Assembly (NCBI GenBank): GCA_030447005.1
Contig: JAUJME010000058.1
Coordinates: 1 to 8,292, forward strand
From: Solirubrobacteraceae bacterium
GTDB lineage: Bacteria; Actinomycetota; Thermoleophilia; Solirubrobacterales; Solirubrobacteraceae
Length of the DNA stretch: 8,292 nt
Reading direction: 5' to 3'
The notes below the pieces were generated by a model. The model made no database searches. It was not told where the DNA came from and saw nothing but the letters and a program-made list of their open reading frames with translations. Positions 7,671 to 8,292 of the stretch are shown one piece after another (position 1 is the stretch's first letter; every line of letters starts with the position of its first letter). The translations under genes and the position numbers were made by a program.

Positions 7671-8292
7671 ATGATGATTCTGATTGCGGCGATCGTGCTG
7701 GCGGTGGCGCTGGTCGCCGCCGCCGCCCTGCTGGCCCGGCGCGCGCCGGCCGCCGCCGGCGTCCCGGCCGCACCGCCGCCGCCCGCCGCCCGCCCCGCGC
7801 CGGCCACCGCCCCCGCCGACGCCGCCGGGGCGCGCGAGGGCCGCGAGCCGTCGGGCGAGGTCGTCCGGCTCGAGCAGCGGCTGCTGCACCGCGAGGAGAG
7901 CATCGACACGAAGCTCGAGGAGATCGCCGCCCGCGAGCAGGCGATCGAGGCCCGCACCGCCGAGATCGACGAGCTGCGCGAGCGCCAGCTGCGCGAGCTC
8001 GAGCGCGTCTCCGGCCTGAGCGCCGGGCAGGCGAAGGCGATCCTCCTCAAGGAGCTCGAGGACCAGATCCGCCACGACTCCGCGCGCCTCGTCCGCCAGA
8101 TCGAGGAGGAGACCAAGCGCGAGGCGGGCCGCCGCGTGCGCAACATCCTCTCCGTCGTCATGCAGCGGATGGCCGCCGGCCACGCCGCGGAGACCACCGT
8201 CTCGGTCGTCCAGCTCACGGCGGACGACATGAAGGGGCGCATCATCGGCCGCGAGGGGCGCAACATCCGCGCGCTCGAGCACCTGACGGGCG
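7671..8292 (+). CDS. rny: Ribonuclease Y, N-terminal part (3' end outside window)
   Basis: 207 residues are visible and the frame stays open to the window end. RNase Y is the membrane-anchored endoribonuclease that starts mRNA decay in many Gram-positive bacteria. Seen here: an N-terminal membrane helix (about 2-22) followed by RR; an Ala/Pro-rich linker (about 25-53); a charged coiled coil (about 62-110) ending in the family motif LERVSGLSAGQAKAILL; a second helical stretch to about 165; the conserved HAAETTVSVVQL (171-182); and the KH-domain loop GRIIGREGRNIRALE (189-203). The HD catalytic domain lies beyond the window. Canonical relatives have a longer coil rich in KEAL-type heptads directly after the membrane helix; here that first part seems replaced by the Ala/Pro linker. 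Start: two adjacent ATGs, with GGAG 8 nt before the first. It is preceded by the putative LexA-controlled promoter and a long leader. Confidence 0.95.
   Translation, partial: MMILIAAIVLAVALVAAAALLARRAPAAAGVPAAPPPPAARPAPATAPADAAGAREGREPSGEVVRLEQRLLHREESIDTKLEEIAAREQAIEARTAEIDELRERQLRELERVSGLSAGQAKAILLKELEDQIRHDSARLVRQIEEETKREAGRRVRNILSVVMQRMAAGHAAETTVSVVQLTADDMKGRIIGREGRNIRALEHLTG

Overview
The window is very GC-rich (about 73% by eye) and almost fully coding on the + strand. It holds eight co-directional genes: ftsK (5' end outside) - rodZ-like - cinA - thpR - secreted alpha/beta hydrolase - recA - recX - rny (3' end outside). High GC, an actinobacterial-type cinA/recA/recX neighbourhood and an RNase Y gene next to recX suggest a deep-branching actinobacterium such as the class Thermoleophilia (Solirubrobacterales-like). 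That placement is inference, since no rRNA gene is present.

Positions 1-5681 look like one transcription unit. The ftsK-rodZ gap is 12 nt, rodZ/cinA overlap by ATGA, thpR follows cinA after 4 nt (if it starts at a CTG), and thpR/hydrolase overlap by ATGA. The unit joins chromosome segregation (FtsK), cell shape (RodZ-like), NMN/nucleotide clean-up (CinA), an RNA 2',3'-cyclic phosphodiesterase (ThpR) and an exported serine hydrolase of the TAP-like family. The last two sit where recA would directly follow cinA in many Gram-positive genomes, and no pgsA lies between rodZ and cinA.

An 80-nt gap (5682-5761) with a perfect 10-bp hairpin precedes recA. RecA (strand exchange) and RecX (its modulator) follow 28 nt apart. 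A 303-nt gap (7368-7670) then precedes rny, which encodes a membrane-anchored endoribonuclease that initiates mRNA decay.

The genes are mostly core housekeeping, and no dramatic new system is visible. The most interesting part is the recX-rny gap. It carries an excellent match to the Gram-positive LexA/SOS operator (CGAAC-N4-GTTCG), placed immediately upstream of a plausible sigma-70 promoter (TTGCGT-N17-TACGAT). Downstream is a roughly 250-nt, relatively AT-richer leader with several strong hairpins, one overlapping set of which could mask the rny ribosome binding site. No such box was seen upstream of recA itself. Other points of note are a likely non-canonical CTG start for thpR, a long extra C-terminal region on the hydrolase, and an RNase Y whose N-terminal coiled coil seems partly replaced by an Ala/Pro linker.
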